Source: Nitrospira sp. (lineage in GTDB: Bacteria; Nitrospirota; Nitrospiria; Nitrospirales; Nitrospiraceae). Taken from it: a stretch of DNA of 64,000 nt. Made by a program: the position numbers and the translations under genes. The notes under the pieces were generated by a model. The model was not told the origin of the DNA, did not search any database, and was given only the letters and a program-made list of their open reading frames with translations. The first letter of the stretch is position 1, and every line of letters begins with the position of its first letter. Below are positions 62,150-64,000 of the stretch, piece by piece. The stretch is from positions 1-64,000 of the forward strand of contig JAEURX010000036.1 of the NCBI GenBank assembly GCA_016788885.1. The letters run 5' to 3'.

Positions 62150-63290
62150 GTTGGGCCAACTCCCCTACAGCCCTGGACTGGAAGGCGTCATCGCCGGCGA
62201 ATCGGCCATCTGCCAGGTGGACGAAGGGGAATCAGGCCTTCGGTATCGAGGGTATGCCATCCGTGATCTCGCGACATGGAGTAGCTTCGAAGAAGTCGCT
62301 CACCTGTTGCTGGTTGGGCGTTTGCCGACAGGGTCTGAGTTGCGCACTTTCTCTGATCGGCTGGTGAAGGATCGACAGCTTCCGGACGCAGTACTGCGGT
62401 TGATTGAGACCTTGCGCCCTGGGCTGCATCCGATGGACGTGCTGCGAACCGGTTTATCACTCCTGGGGATGAGTGACCCCGACGCGCAAGACGGATCACC
62501 GGAAGGAACCCTTCGTCAATCGATCCGACTCTTGGGCCAAGTCCCCTGTCTTGTCGCCGACAGCCACCGGATTATGGCGGGACTGCCGCCCCAGCCACGA
62601 GACCATTCCGGCGGGTTTGCGGAACATCTGCTGCGCCTCATCATCGGGCAGATACGAGGCGATGTTGGCGACGCCATGGTACAGACGCTGAACGTGTCTC
62701 TGATCCTGTATGCCGAACACGAGTTCAATGCCTCCACCTTTTCCGCCCGAGTCACGGCATCCACCCTCGCAGATTTGTACGGAGCCCTGACGGCGGCAGT
62801 AGCCACGCTGAAAGGTCCGCTCCACGGAGGCGCCAATGAAGCGGTAGCTGCCATGCTGCTCGAAATCGACACCCCGGCGCGGGCGGAATCCTGGGTGCGT
62901 CAGGCCCTCGCCGAGAAGCGACGAGTGATGGGATTTGGTCATCGCGTGCTGAAACAAGGCGATGCCCGCTCGGTGATCATCCAAGGCCATGCAGAACGAT
63001 TATGCGAGCTGTGCCAGGATCGCCGCTGGTATCAGATCGCGTCGACTATTGACCACATCATGCTGGAGGAAAAAGGGCTTCGCCCGAATCTCGATTTCTA
63101 CACCGCCGTGGCATACCTCTTGATGGGTATTCCACGCGAACTGTCCACACCGCTGTTCGTCTGCTCCCGCCTCACCGGTTGGTGCGCCCATGTCATGGAG
63201 CAGCAGCAGCACAACCGCCTCATCAGACCACGGGCCCGGTACACCGGCCCGTCACTGAGGACGTATGAGCCCCTTCACCGGCGCATCTGA
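62112..63290 (+). CDS. prpC: 2-methylcitrate synthase / citrate synthase
   Basis: The 392-residue citrate synthase family protein has the catalytic residues in GPLHGGANEAVAAMLLEI (His), MGFGHRVLKQGDARS (His) and PNLDFYTAVAYLLMG (Asp). Condensation of propionyl-CoA with oxaloacetate is inferred from the prpD and prpB neighbours; citrate formation remains possible. The ATG at 62112 follows GGGAGG; the frame is open to 62079. Confidence 0.92.
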   Translation: MNQVIQEHPATNRLGQLPYSPGLEGVIAGESAICQVDEGESGLRYRGYAIRDLATWSSFEEVAHLLLVGRLPTGSELRTFSDRLVKDRQLPDAVLRLIETLRPGLHPMDVLRTGLSLLGMSDPDAQDGSPEGTLRQSIRLLGQVPCLVADSHRIMAGLPPQPRDHSGGFAEHLLRLIIGQIRGDVGDAMVQTLNVSLILYAEHEFNASTFSARVTASTLADLYGALTAAVATLKGPLHGGANEAVAAMLLEIDTPARAESWVRQALAEKRRVMGFGHRVLKQGDARSVIIQGHAERLCELCQDRRWYQIASTIDHIMLEEKGLRPNLDFYTAVAYLLMGIPRELSTPLFVCSRLTGWCAHVMEQQQHNRLIRPRARYTGPSLRTYEPLHRRI

Positions 63291-64000
63291 CAGGATCGAG
63301 CAGGCGCGCGATGCCTCCGGATCGGTTGCAGAACTTCCCTGGGTCTCGTTTGCCGAATTCTTTCGCGCACGCGTGTACGACCCGCACCTCGTGACCAGAA
63401 ACTTCCTCACCTATTGCGACGACGAACGCCGTATCCGCCGGACCTATACCTATGCGGAATTGGGCGCAACCGTCGATCGCCTGGCGAACGTATTACACAG
63501 CACGCTCGGCCTCACGCGCGGAGACCGAGTCGCCACACTGCTCTTCAACGATGACTTGACGGTGCTGACCTACTTTGCGGCCTGGAAATTAGGCATCGCC
63601 GTGGTACCCATCAACCTCGACGAATCGACCGAACGGAAGCGGTATATCCTCGAGCATGCGGACGTCACAGCCGCGTGCTGTTGGCGGGATGTCTACCCCG
63701 AGATCACAGACCTTCAGACGACCCTACCGGCCCTGCGAGAAGTCGTGGCCTTCGGCGACCGTGGACTACTCGACCTCACGCGACAATCGGCAGGCGGCAG
63801 AAGACACGACTCCCTTGCTCCACCTCGTCCCTGTCCCTCGACCTCACAACTCCACGACCCGGCGCTGATCGTGTACACCTCCGGCACCACCGGGCAGCCC
63901 AAAGGGGTGATCCTGACGGTGGCGAATCTGCTGATCGATGCGGATGCCATCGCGGCCTGGCATGGTTTCGACTCCAACGACCGATTGATGTGCGTGCTAC
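63266..64000 (+). CDS. AMP-forming acyl-CoA synthetase, cut by window end
   Basis: An open frame starts at ATG 63266, inside the end of prpC (25-base overlap), and runs out of the window (about 245 residues). It begins MSPFTGASDRIEQARDASGS and contains the ANL adenylation motif LIVYTSGTTGQPKGVILT near residue 207. The N-terminal part has RTYTYAELGATVDRLANVL. It would activate a short or branched acid to its CoA ester, such as propionate or acetoacetate, to feed the upstream routes; the substrate cannot be read from the part seen. Confidence 0.85.

Noticed and set aside
1-64000. CRISPR arrays, tRNA or rRNA genes and prophage
   Set aside because: I found no regularly spaced repeats, no cloverleaf-like tRNA sequence that I could fold by eye, no rRNA segments and no phage structural genes.

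Overview
The window is a chromosomal segment of a GC-rich, Gram-negative-type bacterium. Coding density is high and about 53 convincing genes can be read. Outer-membrane two-partner secretion, MltG, a HemQ-type member of the chlorite dismutase family and a sigma-54 regulator all fit a diderm. The mixture of genes resembles Nitrospira (Nitrospirota), but that is an inference from gene content; no rRNA or tRNA gene is present to confirm it.

Layout. Positions 1-1025 hold the end of an IS3-type insertion sequence and a type II toxin-antitoxin pair. Positions 1059-12301 are mostly housekeeping genes on the minus strand: deoB, deoC, mltG, ruvX, alaS, recX, recA, thpR and cinA. One small plus-strand gene lies among them behind a near-perfect sigma-54 promoter. 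Positions 12367-16873 carry a HemQ-like heme protein, several hypothetical or envelope proteins and a Tat-exported M15-like peptidase. Positions 17186-23310 are a signalling block: a sigma-54-type activator with an altered GAFTGA loop, a degenerate receiver, a NarL-type regulator and a four-PAS histidine kinase. NUDIX and SDR genes follow. Positions 25158-31680 hold a secreted Lon-like domain protein facing a two-partner secretion operon (TpsB, TpsA, TPR-CHAT protein).

From 31996 the window becomes catabolic. On the minus strand are a tryptophanase/tyrosine phenol-lyase family enzyme, an HTH protein, and a lipid and beta-oxidation run: acyl-CoA dehydrogenase, patatin, enoyl-CoA hydratase, hydroxyacyl-CoA dehydrogenase, thiolase, acyl-CoA ligase and a heme-oxygenase-like diiron protein. 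Divergently, on the plus strand from 43796 to the window end, lies one nearly continuous run with many ATGA overlaps. It begins with tyrosine degradation through homogentisate (single-domain HPPD-like protein, HmgA, fumarylacetoacetate hydrolase family). It continues with a 2-oxo acid dehydrogenase (E1 alpha, E1 beta, E2), a thiolase, a 3-hydroxyacyl-CoA dehydrogenase, a B12-dependent mutase in two subunits, leucine-pathway enzymes (methylcrotonyl-CoA carboxylase beta, LiuC-like hydratase, HMG-CoA lyase), MeaB, the methylcitrate cycle genes prpD, prpB and prpC, and the start of an acyl-CoA synthetase.

How the catabolic genes fit together. The mutase large subunit has Phe and Gln at the two positions that separate isobutyryl-CoA mutase from methylmalonyl-CoA mutase (Tyr/Arg). 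I therefore read the pathway as follows: branched-chain oxo acids are decarboxylated by the E1/E2 complex; valine carbon goes isobutyryl-CoA to butyryl-CoA and then to beta-oxidation; leucine goes through methylcrotonyl-CoA to acetoacetate and acetyl-CoA; propionyl-CoA from isoleucine enters the methylcitrate cycle. This differs from the usual propionyl-CoA/methylmalonyl-CoA route and is the most interesting prediction here, together with the TpsB/TpsA/CHAT locus.
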